Positions 17,694 through 27,057 of a stretch of 64,000 bases of DNA are shown one piece after another. The notes under the pieces are model-generated. The model was not told the origin of the DNA. It searched no databases and was given only the letters and a program-made list of their open reading frames with translations. Source of the DNA: Halosaccharopolyspora lacisalsi (GTDB lineage: Bacteria > Actinomycetota > Actinomycetes > Mycobacteriales > Pseudonocardiaceae); the NCBI RefSeq assembly GCF_014137975.1, contig NZ_JACGWZ010000001.1, positions 124,001 through 188,000 on the forward strand. Direction: 5' to 3'. Both the position numbers and the translations under genes were made by a program. Positions within the stretch are counted from its first letter, which is position 1. Every line of letters starts with the position of its first letter.

Positions 17694-18152
17694 ATGGACA
17701 CCGACCGAGCCGATCAAACCCGCTCGTGCGAAGGCGAGCCCCTTGATACCTCGACCACGGGGGTGGAGCACCGGGCGGTCCCTGCCAGTGCCGATCGGTT
17801 ACCGGCATTGCGGTGTGTTCTGGCGGACTGGGCAACCCGGGTGGGCCTGAGCGCCGACAGCGTCGAAGCGCTCGGTCTGGCCAGTTATGAAGCCATGGCC
17901 AATGTGGTCGAGCACGCTTACACCGACGGAGAGGGTGAGCTCGATCTGACCGCGGTGCTCCTGCCCGCCGAGAACCGGGTGCGAGTGACCGTGTCCGACC
18001 GGGGCGCGTGGACCACTCCTCCCGCTCAGTCCGACGTGCGGAAAGGCCGCGGTCTGCCGCTGATTCACCACTTGGCCGAGGAGGCCGAGGTCATCGCCGT
18101 TGCGGACGGCACGATGGTGCGCATGTGGTGGTCGATCCCCGCCGCGGGGTGA
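17694..18152 (+). CDS. RsbW-like HATPase anti-sigma factor/serine kinase
   Basis: The 152-residue product is a GHKL ATPase of the RsbW/SpoIIAB type. The N box is EAMANVVEHAY (about 65-75), the G1 box is SDRGAWTTP and the G2 box is GRGLPLIHHL. Such proteins bind a sigma factor or another partner and phosphorylate the STAS antagonist. Together with the genes at 15807 and 17228 it makes a phosphatase-antagonist-kinase set. No sigma factor gene lies in the window, so the target is elsewhere or is not a sigma factor. Confidence 0.85.
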   Translation: MDTDRADQTRSCEGEPLDTSTTGVEHRAVPASADRLPALRCVLADWATRVGLSADSVEALGLASYEAMANVVEHAYTDGEGELDLTAVLLPAENRVRVTVSDRGAWTTPPAQSDVRKGRGLPLIHHLAEEAEVIAVADGTMVRMWWSIPAAG

Positions 18153-18236
18153 GGTGAATCGGTCACCGGAGGTGCGCGGGCCCGAGCGGGACGAGGTCGC
18201 CGCGCACCGCGCCGTGCTCGGTCCGCGCGATCGGAG

Positions 18237-19163
18237 TCATGGCGCCGCGCCGGTGGTCGTGCTCGTGGCGGTGCTCCGCGAGCGGTCGGCCAGGATGGCG
18301 GTCTCGTCGGCGATGGTCGTCCACAGCGCGGTGGGCATGAAGTGCCCCATGCCCGGGTAGGACACGAGCCGGGCTCCGGGGATGGCCTTCGCGGTCGCGT
18401 GCGCCGCACCGACGCGCAGCACGGGGTCGCTCTCGCCGTGGAGCCCGAGTGCGGGGACGCGGATGTCGGCGAGGTCTCCGCGGAAGATCGTCGCGTTCGC
18501 CTGCCGCGGGGAGGCGGTGGGATCCAGCGGGGGGCGATCGTGGGAGAGCTCGGTCAGGCCGCGCACCAGCTCCTCGTCGAACGGGTGGGTGTCCGAGTTG
18601 AGCACGCGCATCACGGCGACGATCGCCTCGACGAAACCCTCGCGACTCCTCCCGTCGGCCGTCCCCCTGGCTGGGGGGCAGCAGCCGGAGAACGTTGGCG
18701 AAGTCGAAGTGGCGGACCATGATCGTCCTGCTGTTTCCGGGGGCGGCGGCCATCGACGTGAGGCTGTCGACCCGGCCCGGGTGCCGCAGCGCGGCGTGCT
18801 GAGCGATCATGCCGCCCAGCGAGCCGCCGACCAGGTGTGCCGACTCCAGCCGAGCGCGTCCAGCACGGCCATCGCGTCCTCGACCATGTCGGCGCTGGTG
18901 TGGGCGCGGTCGCCCGCCGAGAACAGGGTTCTGACCGGGTGCTGGGGCTCGTGCGAGTGAAAGTGCGTGGACAGCCCCGAGTCGCGGTTGTCGAACCGGG
19001 CGACGTGGAAGCCCCGTTCGGCCAGCGCCGCGCAGAAGTCCTCCGGCCACCACACCATCTGACACATGTTCCCCGTGGTCAGCAGGAGCGGTTCTCCTTC
19101 GGGGGAGCCGAAGGTTTCGCAAGCGAGTTCGACCTCGCCGTTGCGGGCCCTGCGGAGGGTCAT
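18237..19163 (-). pseudogene. Alpha/beta hydrolase with two compensating frameshifts
   Basis: From ATG 19163 (GGAGGAG site upstream) the frame encodes an alpha/beta hydrolase up to ALGWSRHTW and then meets TGA at 18807-18809. The nucleophile elbow, VGGSLGGMIAQHA, is in another frame from about 18850 to 18660. The C-terminal part, with GESDP and the catalytic-histidine stretch GMGHFMP, returns to the original frame and ends at 18237. One base seems lost near 18848 and one gained near the C/G run at 18663-18678. The intact enzyme would be about 300 residues. It is divergent from a TetR gene that is also frameshifted. Sequencing error cannot be excluded. Confidence 0.75.
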
Positions 19164-19177
19164 GGCTCCTCCTCTGC

Positions 19178-19224
19178 GAGTACACCGCACTGGGTTTTGA
19201 GGCAAACAAGTGAGTACGGTGTAC
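19178..19224. promoter_or_regulatory. Two inverted operator-like sites between the hydrolase and TetR genes
   Basis: GAGTACACCGCACT at 19178-19191 and, in the opposite orientation, GAGTACGGTGTAC at 19212-19224 (GTACACCGTACTC on the other strand) share the core GTACACCG-ACT. They lie in the 70-base divergent gap, where a TetR dimer could repress both genes. The second site is itself nearly symmetrical. Confidence 0.55.
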
Positions 19225-19232
19225 GCGACTCG

Positions 19233-19983
19233 ATGATCGGGCGGGTGAGGTCACGAACGCACCTTCGCCGGGGCGACAATGGTGCGGTGTCCGACGGCGT
19301 GATCTGGCTTCGCCAGGAACAGCCCGCGCGGGGTCCGCGGCCGTCCAGGAGCAGGGCCGAGATCGTGGCGGTGGGTGTCGGGATCGCCGACGTCGAGGGG
19401 GTCGACGCCGTCTCGATGCGCCGGGTGGCCTCGGAGGTGGGCCTGGGCGCCATGTCGCTGTACCGCTACGTCTCCGGCAAGCACGACCTGCTCGATCTCA
19501 TGCTCGACGCCGTCGCGGCGGAGTACGAGCTCCCCGAGGCTCCGCCGGGGGACTGGGAGGCGGATCTGCGTGGTGTGCTGCACCAGTCGCGCCGGATCAT
19601 GCACCGGCACCCGTGGGTTCCCCAGCTGGCGATCACGCGTCCCGACTACGGTCCGAACAGCCTGCGCTACCGCGAATTCTGCCTCGCCGCGCTGCGACCG
19701 GCCGGACTCGTCTCCGGATCGGGACTGGAGGCGCTCGCCCTGATCAACGCGTGCGTTTCCGCGTACGTGGCCAACGAGGTGGCCGAGCAGCAGGAGTCGG
19801 GGGCGGACCGGTAGGAGCGCCGAGCAGTGGCGGGCGGCGACGGCGCGCTACCTGAACGGCGTCGTGGAGAGCGGGGAGTCCCCGTTGGTGTCCCGGGCGA
19901 TCTCCGAGGGCGGCGCGGCCCCGGACGCCGACGCGCGGTTCGAAGGCGCCGTCGACAAGCTGCTCGACGGTCTCGTGCGCTGA
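19233..19983 (+). pseudogene. TetR-family regulator (TetR_C_1 type), frameshifted in a G run
   Basis: The N-terminal helix-turn-helix is clear (VSMRRVASEVGLGAMSLYRYV), followed by a tetracycline-repressor-like core. The frame stops at TAG 19812-19814. Removing one G from the five-G run at 19799-19803 restores reading through SGRTGRSAEQWRAATARYL and on to TGA at 19981, giving the full C-terminal helices expected for the family (ARFEGAVDKLLDGLV). The start may be ATG 19233 or GTG 19287. The gene is divergent from the broken hydrolase, with paired sites in the gap. Either both genes are decaying or the assembly has indels here. Confidence 0.75.
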
Positions 19984-19989
19984 GCGGCC

Positions 19990-20520
19990 CTACTCCGACC
20001 GGGTGGCGTGGTCGTGGGCGGACTTGCTCCAGTCGGCGACCCAGTCCGGCAGCTCCGGGCGCTCGACGGACGCGGGCAGCAGGTCGAGCAGCTGATCGGG
20101 GGAGACGCGCTCGCCGTCGCGGCCCAGGAAGCGCGCCTGGATCACCGCGCTGGTGGCCGTGCGTCCTCCGGACAGCACGCGGTGCTGCAGGTAGAGGTGC
20201 CGCTCGTCCCAGCCGAGCACGCGGGTCTCGACGTGGAAGCGCCGGAACGGTCTCAGCGAGCTGCGGAACGAGGCCGTCTCCGCCTTCACCACCGCGTACC
20301 AGCCGCGCTCGCGCAGCCTCGACATCAGGCCGGAGCGAAGCATCAGGTCCATCCGGGCCAGGTCGAAGATCGAGAAGTAGACCCCGTTGTTCATGTGCCC
20401 CAGCAGGTCGAGGTCACCCGGCAGCACCCGGAACGGGGTGATCGAGGGGCCGAGGGGGCGAACCCGGGGCCACAGACTGCTGCGCAGCACCAGCGCGATC
20501 AGGCGTCCCAGCATGTTCAT
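19990..20520 (-). CDS. Hotdog-fold acyl-CoA thioesterase-like protein
   Basis: The 176-residue protein resembles 4HBT/thioesterase-like (THEM6-type) proteins: DLDLLGHMNNGVYFSIFDLAR at residues 36-56 contains the family core Asp-x-x-x-x-x-H-x-N-N. A hydrophobic N-terminal helix (LIALVLRSSLW) could associate with the membrane. ATG 20520 has a GGAAGGGG site upstream. Hydrolysis of acyl-CoA or acyl-ACP thioesters is expected, with unknown chain specificity. It is convergent with the frameshifted TetR gene, six bases away. Confidence 0.75.
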   Translation of the reverse strand: MNMLGRLIALVLRSSLWPRVRPLGPSITPFRVLPGDLDLLGHMNNGVYFSIFDLARMDLMLRSGLMSRLRERGWYAVVKAETASFRSSLRPFRRFHVETRVLGWDERHLYLQHRVLSGGRTATSAVIQARFLGRDGERVSPDQLLDLLPASVERPELPDWVADWSKSAHDHATRSE

Positions 20521-20609
20521 ACGGTGTCCCCTTCCGGTCCGTTCCGGCCCATAAGTTACTCACAAGTAGGACCGTTGCGGTGAAGGGGGCTCGCCTCCCG
20601 TGACGTGCC

Positions 20610-21776
20610 TTACCGCCGCGTCACGCGCAGGAGCTCGTCGTCGTCGCCGTTGCTGGTGGTGATGTAGAGCGCGCCGTCGGGCCCCTGAGCGGCGGCGCGC
20701 AGGCGGCCGTGGGTGCCGTCGAGCTCGGCGGGGATCGAGACCTCGCGCACGCTCGCGTCGTCGGCCAGGTGGAACAGCAGAACCTTGCGGCCCTTCAACG
20801 CGGTCACCGCCAGCGCCCCGTCCAGCGGCCCCCATCGCGGCCCGGTCAGCACCGTCGCGTCGCAGACGGCCTCGGTCTCGCCGCCCGACGTCCACAGCGC
20901 CGGGACGGCGTCGGGGAACTGCTTCAGGTCGGTCATCGGAACCGATTCGTCGTAGAAGCCGGTGCGCCCTCCGCTCGACGGGTCCCAGCCGTAGTTGCCA
21001 CCGGCCACCAGCGGGTTGAGCTCGTCGTCGACGTCCGGGCCGTGCTCGGCGACGAGCACCCGCCCGTCGCGGCGAACGGCGATCCCCTGCGGATTGCGGT
21101 GGCCGTAGGTGTGGATCAGGCGCGTGGCGGGGTCGGGGGAGTCGAGGAACGGATTGCCGGGCAGCGGACGGCCGGTGTCGAGGTTCAGACGCAGGACCTT
21201 GCCGCCGAGGCTGGACAGGTCCTGGGCGATCTCGGGACGCGCGGTGTCGCCGGTGGTGACCAGGAGAGCACCGTCGCGGGCCAGCGCGGGGCGGCATCCC
21301 GAGTGCCTGCCGCTCGGGTTCACCGGCAGCCCGGTCACCAGCGGACCGACGCGCCGCGCGCTGCCGCCGTCGGCCGACAGCCGCCAGGTGATCAGTCGAA
21401 CGTCGACGGCCCGGCCGCCGACCTGGTGCGTCTGGCAGGTCACGAACCGCCGGTCGCGGGCGAAGCCGGGGTGCACGAGCAACCCCATCAGGCCGCCTTC
21501 CCCCGCGGCCAGCACGTCGTCGAAGTTCGCCCGCACCGGCCGGACCCGTCCGCCCGAAACCAGGGCGAGCCGACCGGGGCGCTGCGTGACCAGCGTGGAA
21601 CCGTCCGGCAGGAAACCGACGTCCCACCCGTGTTCGAGTCCGCCGGCCACCACCTCGACGCGCAGTCCACCCGAGGTGGTCCTGCGGGGCCGCGCGGCAC
21701 CGCGTCCGTTCGAACCGCTGCACCCGGCCAACAACAACCCGCCCGCCCCGGCCAGCAGCCCACGCCGCGTGATCAT
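20610..21776 (-). CDS. PQQ-dependent sugar dehydrogenase-like Tat lipoprotein
   Basis: The 388-residue product begins MITRRGLLAGAGGLLLAGC: a twin-arginine signal followed by a lipobox, so it should be exported folded and lipidated. The rest is a six-bladed propeller of the soluble aldose sugar dehydrogenase (GSDH, YliI) family: HGWDVGFLPDG, EGGLMGLLVHPGF, YGHRNPQGIA and LVAEHGPDVDDELN are typical. That family oxidises aldoses with PQQ and calcium; PQQ synthesis genes are not in view, so the cofactor must be supplied from elsewhere. The start at ATG 21776 is set by the signal peptide, since the frame is open further upstream through palindrome A1. Confidence 0.82.
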   Translation of the reverse strand: MITRRGLLAGAGGLLLAGCSGSNGRGAARPRRTTSGGLRVEVVAGGLEHGWDVGFLPDGSTLVTQRPGRLALVSGGRVRPVRANFDDVLAAGEGGLMGLLVHPGFARDRRFVTCQTHQVGGRAVDVRLITWRLSADGGSARRVGPLVTGLPVNPSGRHSGCRPALARDGALLVTTGDTARPEIAQDLSSLGGKVLRLNLDTGRPLPGNPFLDSPDPATRLIHTYGHRNPQGIAVRRDGRVLVAEHGPDVDDELNPLVAGGNYGWDPSSGGRTGFYDESVPMTDLKQFPDAVPALWTSGGETEAVCDATVLTGPRWGPLDGALAVTALKGRKVLLFHLADDASVREVSIPAELDGTHGRLRAAAQGPDGALYITTSNGDDDELLRVTRR

Positions 21777-21841
21777 GCCCACATTCTTCCAGTGTCCGCC
21801 GGTTCGCGACACGTGTTCGCAATGCGGACACGCATTCACTC

Positions 21842-21890
21842 GGTGAACGGGCCGTTTTGGCACTCACACCGCCAAAACGGTCCGTTCACC
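21842..21890. repeat. Palindrome family A, copy 1
   Basis: The left arm GGTGAACGGGCCGTTTTGGC (21842-21861) and right arm GCCAAAACGGTCCGTTCACC (21871-21890) pair with one mismatch around a nine-base loop ACTCACACC. Copies lie at 31929 and 46044. This copy lies between two divergently transcribed genes (the dehydrogenase and mfd), upstream of both, which does not suit a terminator. Confidence 0.9.
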
Positions 21891-22030
21891 GCGTTCGCCG
21901 GGCGGCACGCTCGGGGTGCAGAAGCGATGTGGGCGCGGGGTCGTAAGCTGGACGGGTCCCCCTGTACCACGGCTCCCCGTGACGGTCGGGTGGGTATCTG
22001 TGTTTCCCGCGGCGGTGCGAGGTAGTTCCC

Positions 22031-25000
22031 ATGACTCAGGCCGGTCCCCTGGCGGGGCTGCTCGAAACCCTGCTGAAGGACCCGGACGTGCGCCGGATCG
22101 TCGAGGCGGCCGACCGCTCTCGACTGGTGCTGGAGGGGCCGGCCGCGGCCCGGCCCCTGATCGCGTCCGCCCTGGCCTCCGAGCGCGGCGCGGAGCGTCC
22201 GGTGCTGCTGGTCACCGCGACCGGCCGCGAGTCCGACGAGGTCGCCGCCGCCGTCTCCGCCCTGATCGGTCCCGAGTCCGTCGAGGTGCTGCCCTCGTGG
22301 GAGACGCTGCCGCACGAGCGCCTGTCGCCGCGCGCCGACACCGTCGGACGCAGGATCGCGGTGCTGCGCAGGCTGGCCCACCCGGAGGAGCACCCCCACG
22401 GCCCGGTTCGGGTGCTGATCACCACGGTGCGCAGCCTGATCCAGCCGGTCGCTCCCGGGCTGGGAGAGCTGTCCCCGGTACGCCTGCGGCTGGAGGAGGA
22501 GCACGACTTCACCGCGCTGACCGAGCAGCTGACCGATCTGGCCTACGAGCGCGTCGACATGGTGGAGAAGCGCGGTCAGTTCGCCGTGCGCGGCGGCATC
22601 ATCGACGTGTTCCCACCCACCGAGGAGCACCCGCAGCGCGTGGAGTTCTGGGGTGACGAGGTCACCGAGATCCGCCCGTTCTCCGTGGGTGACCAGCGCT
22701 CCGACGAGCAGGCGAGCCACTCCGAGCTGTTCGCGCCGCCGTGCCGGGAACTGCTGCTGACCGAGGAGGTGCGGCAGCGGGCCGAGGAGCTCGCCGCCCA
22801 CCACGAGTCGGACCCGCAGCTGACCGAGATGCTCGGCAAGATCGCCGCGGGAGTTCCGGTCGAGGGCATGGAGGCGCTGATCCCGGCGCTGTGCGCCGGT
22901 CGGATGGAGCTGCTGACCGACCTGGTCGCGGCCGGTACCCACGTGGTGCTGGCCGATCCGGAGAAGGTGCGGGCCAGGGCCGCCGATCTGGTGCGCACCG
23001 GCAACGAGTTCCTGGAGGCCTCCTGGATGGTCGCCGCCGACGGCGGCAAGGCCCCGATCGACCTCGGCGCGTCGGCCTACCGCGACCTGGGCGAGGTCAC
23101 CGAGTACACCCGCGAACTGGGGCTGCCCTGGTGGACGCTGAGCCAGCTCAGCAGCGAAGCCGTCGACACCGACGCCACCACCGCCGACGCCGAGGTGCTG
23201 CGCCCGGCGATCAGGGCGGTCGAGGCCTATCGCGGCGAGGCGGAGCGGGCCTTCGGCGATCTGCGCACCCACACGGCCGGTGGTGGGGCGGCGCTGCTCG
23301 TCGTGCCGGGCACCGGCACCGCGCAGCGTGCGGTGCAGCAGCTGCGCGAGGCGGAGCTACCGGCCAAGCACGCCGAGGAGGGGTTGGTCGCGGAACCGGA
23401 GTCCGGCGTGATCACGGTCGTGCGCGCGACCCTGGAGAACGGGTTCTCCGCGCCCGCCGTCGCCCTGAACGTGCTCACCGAGGCGGACATCACCGGCGGG
23501 GGCGGCGGCACGTCGACCAGGGACATGCGCCGGATGCCCTCGCGGCGCCGCGGCGGCGTCGATCCGCTGGCGCTCAAGCCCGGCGACCACGTCGTGCACG
23601 AGCAGCACGGCATCGGCAAGTACGTCGAGATGGTGCAGCGCACCGTCGGTGACGCCACCCGCGAGTACCTGGTGCTGGAGTACGCCTCCAGCAAGCGCGG
23701 TCAGCCCGGCGACCGGCTGTTCGTGCCCACCGACCAGCTCGACGAGGTCTCGCGCTACGTCGGCGGGGAGCTGCCCACGCTGAACAAGCTGGGCGGATCG
23801 GACTGGAAGAACACCAAGGCCAAGGCGCGCAAGGCCGTCAAGGAGATCGCCTCCGAGCTCGTGCAGCTCTACGCGGCCCGCCAGTCGGCGCCGGGACACT
23901 CCTTCGGCGAGGACACCCCGTGGCAGGCCGAGCTGGAGGACGCCTTCCCCTACGTCGAGACCGGCGACCAGCTGGCCGCGATCGAGGAGACCAAGGCGGA
24001 CATGCGCAACTCCGTGCCGATGGACCGGGTGGTCTCCGGCGACGTGGGTTACGGCAAGACCGAGATCGCCGTGCGCGCCGCGTTCAAGGCGGTCCAGGAC
24101 GGCAAGCAGGTCGCCGTGCTGGTGCCGACGACCCTGCTGGCCCAGCAGCACCTCAACACCTTCACCGAGCGGATGCACTCCTTCCCGGTGGTCATCAAGG
24201 GTCTGTCGCGGTTCACCGACCCGTACGAGGCCGAGCAGACGATCAACGGGCTGGCCACCGGTGAGGTCGACATCGTCATCGGCACGCACCGGCTGCTGCA
24301 GACCGGGATCCGCTACAAGGACCTCGGGATGATCGTCGTCGACGAGGAGCAGCGCTTCGGCGTCGAGCACAAGGAGCACATCAAGTCGCTGCGCACGCAC
24401 GTCGACGTGCTGACCATGTCGGCCACGCCCATCCCGCGCACCCTGGAGATGAGCATGGCCGGCATCCGCGAGATGTCGACCATCCTCACCCCGCCGGAGG
24501 AGCGGCACCCGGTGCTGACCTACGTCGGCGCCTACGACGAGAAGCAGGTCGCGGCGGCGATCCGGCGCGAACTGCTGCGCGACGGTCAGGTCTTCTTCGT
24601 GCACAACCGCGTGCAGAGCATCGAGAAGGCCGCCCGCCACCTGCGGGAGCTGGTGCCCGAGGCGCGCATCGTCACCGCGCACGGACAGCTGAACGAGGAC
24701 AAGCTGGAAAAGATCATCCAGGGGTTCTGGGAGCGCGAGTACGACGTGCTGGTGTGCACCACGATCATCGAGACCGGTCTGGACATCTCCAACGCCAACA
24801 CGCTGATCGTGGAGCGGTCGGACACGCTGGGCCTGGCCCAGCTGCACCAGCTGCGCGGGCGCGTCGGCCGCGCCCGCGAGCGCGGTTACGCCTACTTCCT
24901 GTACCCGCCGGAGAAGCCGCTGACCGACACCGCCCACGACCGGCTGGCCACCATCGCGCAGAACTCCGAGCTGGGTTCCGGGATGGCGGTGGCCATGAAG

Positions 25001-25654
25001 GACCTGGAGATCCGGGGTGCGGGCAACATCCTCGGCGCCGAGCAGTCCGGCCACATCGCCGGGGTCGGGTTCGACCTGTACATGCGGCTGGTCGGCGAGG
25101 CGGTCGAAGCCTTCCGCAAGGACACGGGCGGAGGATCCGACGAGACCGAGGAGGAGCTCGCCGAGGTGCGGGTGGACCTCCCGGTCGACGCGCACATCCC
25201 GCACGACTACGTGCCGGGGGAGCGGCTGCGGCTGGAGGCGTACCGCAAGATCGCGGCGGCTCTCGGGGAGCCCGCGCTGGACGCGATGCGCTCCGAGCTG
25301 ACGGACCGCTACGGCCCGCTGCCCGCTCCGGTGGAACGGCTGCTCAAGGTCGCGGCGTTCCGGCAGGTCTGCCGCGCCCACGGGATCACCGAGGTGACGT
25401 TGCAGGGCTCGTCGCTGCGGGTGACGCCGGTGGACCTGGCGGATTCGGCGCAGGTGCGACTCAAGCGGTTGTACCCGAAGGCGGTGTACAAGGCGACCAT
25501 GCGCACGGTGTCGGTGCCGCGCCCGACCGAGGGCGCCGCGGGTGGACGAATGGGCGCCCCCGCGTTGCGCGACGAGGCCCTGCTCGACTGGTGCACCAAG
25601 CTCGTCGAGTCGCTGGTCGGGGCGCCCGCCGTGGCCTCCGCGTCCCCGGAGTAA
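22031..25654 (+). CDS. mfd: Transcription-repair coupling factor
   Basis: Mfd removes RNA polymerase stalled at DNA lesions and recruits UvrA. The 1207-residue length is normal. Visible parts: the UvrB-homology N terminus ([21 protein letters not shown]), the RNA polymerase-interaction domain ([19 protein letters not shown], about 515-535), the translocase Walker A GDVGYGKT at 670-677, the DEEQ box at 771-774, [13 protein letters not shown], and the TRG/C-terminal part near 1000-1150. ATG 22031 follows a GAGG site. It lies between palindromes A1 and B1. In mycobacteria mazG follows directly; here 6.4 kb of accessory genes come first. Confidence 0.97.
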   Translation: MTQAGPLAGLLETLLKDPDVRRIVEAADRSRLVLEGPAAARPLIASALASERGAERPVLLVTATGRESDEVAAAVSALIGPESVEVLPSWETLPHERLSPRADTVGRRIAVLRRLAHPEEHPHGPVRVLITTVRSLIQPVAPGLGELSPVRLRLEEEHDFTALTEQLTDLAYERVDMVEKRGQFAVRGGIIDVFPPTEEHPQRVEFWGDEVTEIRPFSVGDQRSDEQASHSELFAPPCRELLLTEEVRQRAEELAAHHESDPQLTEMLGKIAAGVPVEGMEALIPALCAGRMELLTDLVAAGTHVVLADPEKVRARAADLVRTGNEFLEASWMVAADGGKAPIDLGASAYRDLGEVTEYTRELGLPWWTLSQLSSEAVDTDATTADAEVLRPAIRAVEAYRGEAERAFGDLRTHTAGGGAALLVVPGTGTAQRAVQQLREAELPAKHAEEGLVAEPESGVITVVRATLENGFSAPAVALNVLTEADITGGGGGTSTRDMRRMPSRRRGGVDPLALKPGDHVVHEQHGIGKYVEMVQRTVGDATREYLVLEYASSKRGQPGDRLFVPTDQLDEVSRYVGGELPTLNKLGGSDWKNTKAKARKAVKEIASELVQLYAARQSAPGHSFGEDTPWQAELEDAFPYVETGDQLAAIEETKADMRNSVPMDRVVSGDVGYGKTEIAVRAAFKAVQDGKQVAVLVPTTLLAQQHLNTFTERMHSFPVVIKGLSRFTDPYEAEQTINGLATGEVDIVIGTHRLLQTGIRYKDLGMIVVDEEQRFGVEHKEHIKSLRTHVDVLTMSATPIPRTLEMSMAGIREMSTILTPPEERHPVLTYVGAYDEKQVAAAIRRELLRDGQVFFVHNRVQSIEKAARHLRELVPEARIVTAHGQLNEDKLEKIIQGFWEREYDVLVCTTIIETGLDISNANTLIVERSDTLGLAQLHQLRGRVGRARERGYAYFLYPPEKPLTDTAHDRLATIAQNSELGSGMAVAMKDLEIRGAGNILGAEQSGHIAGVGFDLYMRLVGEAVEAFRKDTGGGSDETEEELAEVRVDLPVDAHIPHDYVPGERLRLEAYRKIAAALGEPALDAMRSELTDRYGPLPAPVERLLKVAAFRQVCRAHGITEVTLQGSSLRVTPVDLADSAQVRLKRLYPKAVYKATMRTVSVPRPTEGAAGGRMGAPALRDEALLDWCTKLVESLVGAPAVASASPE

Positions 25655-25656
25655 TT

Positions 25657-25701
25657 CACGATTTTCCCTAAAGTTGTGCCACAACTTTAGGGAAAATCGT
25701 G
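25657..25701. repeat. Palindrome family B, copy 1
   Basis: A 45-base perfect palindrome has 22-base arms around one central base. Its core is CGATTTTCCCTAAAGTTGTG and the complement. It starts two bases after the mfd stop, between the convergent mfd and hydrolase genes, where it could terminate both. The second copy is at 39003-39045. Confidence 0.9.
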
Positions 25702-25720
25702 GGACGCCCGGGTCCGCCAC

Positions 25721-26605
25721 CTACGCCAGGGCCCCGAGGATCCGGGCGAACTCGGCGGGGCGGTGGAAGAAGCCCGCGTGGCTGGTCTCGACCGAGTGCA
25801 CGTCGAACGGGTTGTCCGGAGTCAGCGCGTCGGCCTCGGCGATCATCCGGTCCTGCGTGGCGAGCGTGATCGCCCGGTCCTCGGTCAACCGGACGTAGCT
25901 GCGCGGGATCGTGCCCCACGTCTCCGACCGCACCTGGCAGTCCTCGCCGCTCGTCGCGGTGTTGACGTCCGGTTCCATGAGGTCGACGAACTCGCGGAAC
26001 CGGTCGTCGTCGGCGTCGGCCATGAGCGCGGCCTTCATCCGCGCGAACAGCGCCGGATCGGCGGTGCGCAGGTTGGACCGTGCGAACCCGAGTTCCGTCG
26101 AGTACCCCAGCATCGGGAACGGAACCTCGTCGAACAGGTTCGCCTCCTGCTCCGGCCACGCCATGCCCTCCGACATGGTCGAGATGCCCGCGCAGCACCA
26201 CGCGGAGACGTAGACGAGCCGGTCGACGAGCTCGGGAGCGGCGTTGCCCGCGACGTTGAGGGCCATGCCGCCCGCACTGGTGCCGACCAGCACGACCGGT
26301 CCGTGCTCGGCGACCCGCCGGACGGTGTCGACGACGTGCTCCTCCCAGTCCGCGAGGGTGATCCCGGCCTGCGCCGACGGTTCTTCGGCGAGCGCTTCGA
26401 GGGCCTGCGGTGCCTGGTAGTAGGAAGCCGAGTGACGTGCGTGCGCGCCGTATCCGGGCAGGTCCAGCGCGAGCGAGCGATGTCCCAGCAGCGCCAGCTC
26501 GCGTTGCAGCGGCCCCCACACCCGAGAATTGCAGGCAGCACCGTGCACGAGCACGAACGTCGGCTGTCCCGTCGCGGAACCGTGTCTGGCGGAAGTGGTG
26601 TTCAT
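25721..26605 (-). CDS. Alpha/beta hydrolase
   Basis: The 294-residue protein is a cytosolic alpha/beta hydrolase: FVLVHGAACNSRVW is the oxyanion-hole strand, VGTSAGGMA the nucleophile elbow (Ser near 120) and SHAGFFHRP near the C terminus the catalytic histidine. The substrate is unknown; the family includes esterases and salicylate-esterase-like enzymes. ATG 26605 has AGGAG upstream. The upstream open frame on the same strand ends in an ATGA overlap with this start, so the two may be coupled, although an A/T-richer stretch around 26660-26710 could also hold a separate promoter. Confidence 0.82.
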   Translation of the reverse strand: MNTTSARHGSATGQPTFVLVHGAACNSRVWGPLQRELALLGHRSLALDLPGYGAHARHSASYYQAPQALEALAEEPSAQAGITLADWEEHVVDTVRRVAEHGPVVLVGTSAGGMALNVAGNAAPELVDRLVYVSAWCCAGISTMSEGMAWPEQEANLFDEVPFPMLGYSTELGFARSNLRTADPALFARMKAALMADADDDRFREFVDLMEPDVNTATSGEDCQVRSETWGTIPRSYVRLTEDRAITLATQDRMIAEADALTPDNPFDVHSVETSHAGFFHRPAEFARILGALA

Positions 26606-27045
26606 CGGTCTCCTGTTCCCGGACGCGTGTCGCTAGGTCCCGCCCGAACGTACTCACAACGCCGGGGATTTTTGAGGGAATTTCCGGAGATGAGTCCGCA
26701 GGGGATGTGATTGTTCACAGGCCGGCACGGGTTCGGCTGCTGTGGTCGAGGCGGTTCGAGAGGGGCGCCGTGGTCGGGGTGTGACTCGTGCAGGCGGTGG
26801 CGGCCGACGTACTCCCGGGATTCCGGTGCGTCCGGTTCGGGTGGTGTGGCGGATTCTCGGTGGGGTTCGGCGGTGATGTGGGTGCGGAGGGCGGTGACGG
26901 TGATGGCCCCGGGTCCGGTTCCGGCGTGCTGGCCGGTGCACTCGCGGACGTAGCCGCCGCCGACGAGGCAGATCGTCATGACCAGCAGGGTGGCGCCCGA
27001 GACGGTCAGGGTGGCCGTGACCTGGGTGTGAGCGTCGATGAGCAC
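26602..27045 (-). CDS. Small single-span membrane protein, unknown function
   Basis: GTG at 27045 has a GGGGAG site and opens a 147-residue frame with one hydrophobic segment (ATLLVMTICLVGGGYV, about 18-33) and then a long polar tail rich in Pro, His and Arg without motifs. The start side is well supported. The tail is doubtful, since it has no recognisable fold, though it ends exactly in an ATGA overlap with the hydrolase. It follows the small gene at 27058 by 12 bases, and both are divergent from the XRE regulator. Confidence 0.4.
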   Translation of the reverse strand: MLIDAHTQVTATLTVSGATLLVMTICLVGGGYVRECTGQHAGTGPGAITVTALRTHITAEPHRESATPPEPDAPESREYVGRHRLHESHPDHGAPLEPPRPQQPNPCRPVNNHIPCGLISGNSLKNPRRCEYVRAGPSDTRPGTGDR

Positions 27046-27057
27046 GGTGGTCTCCCC

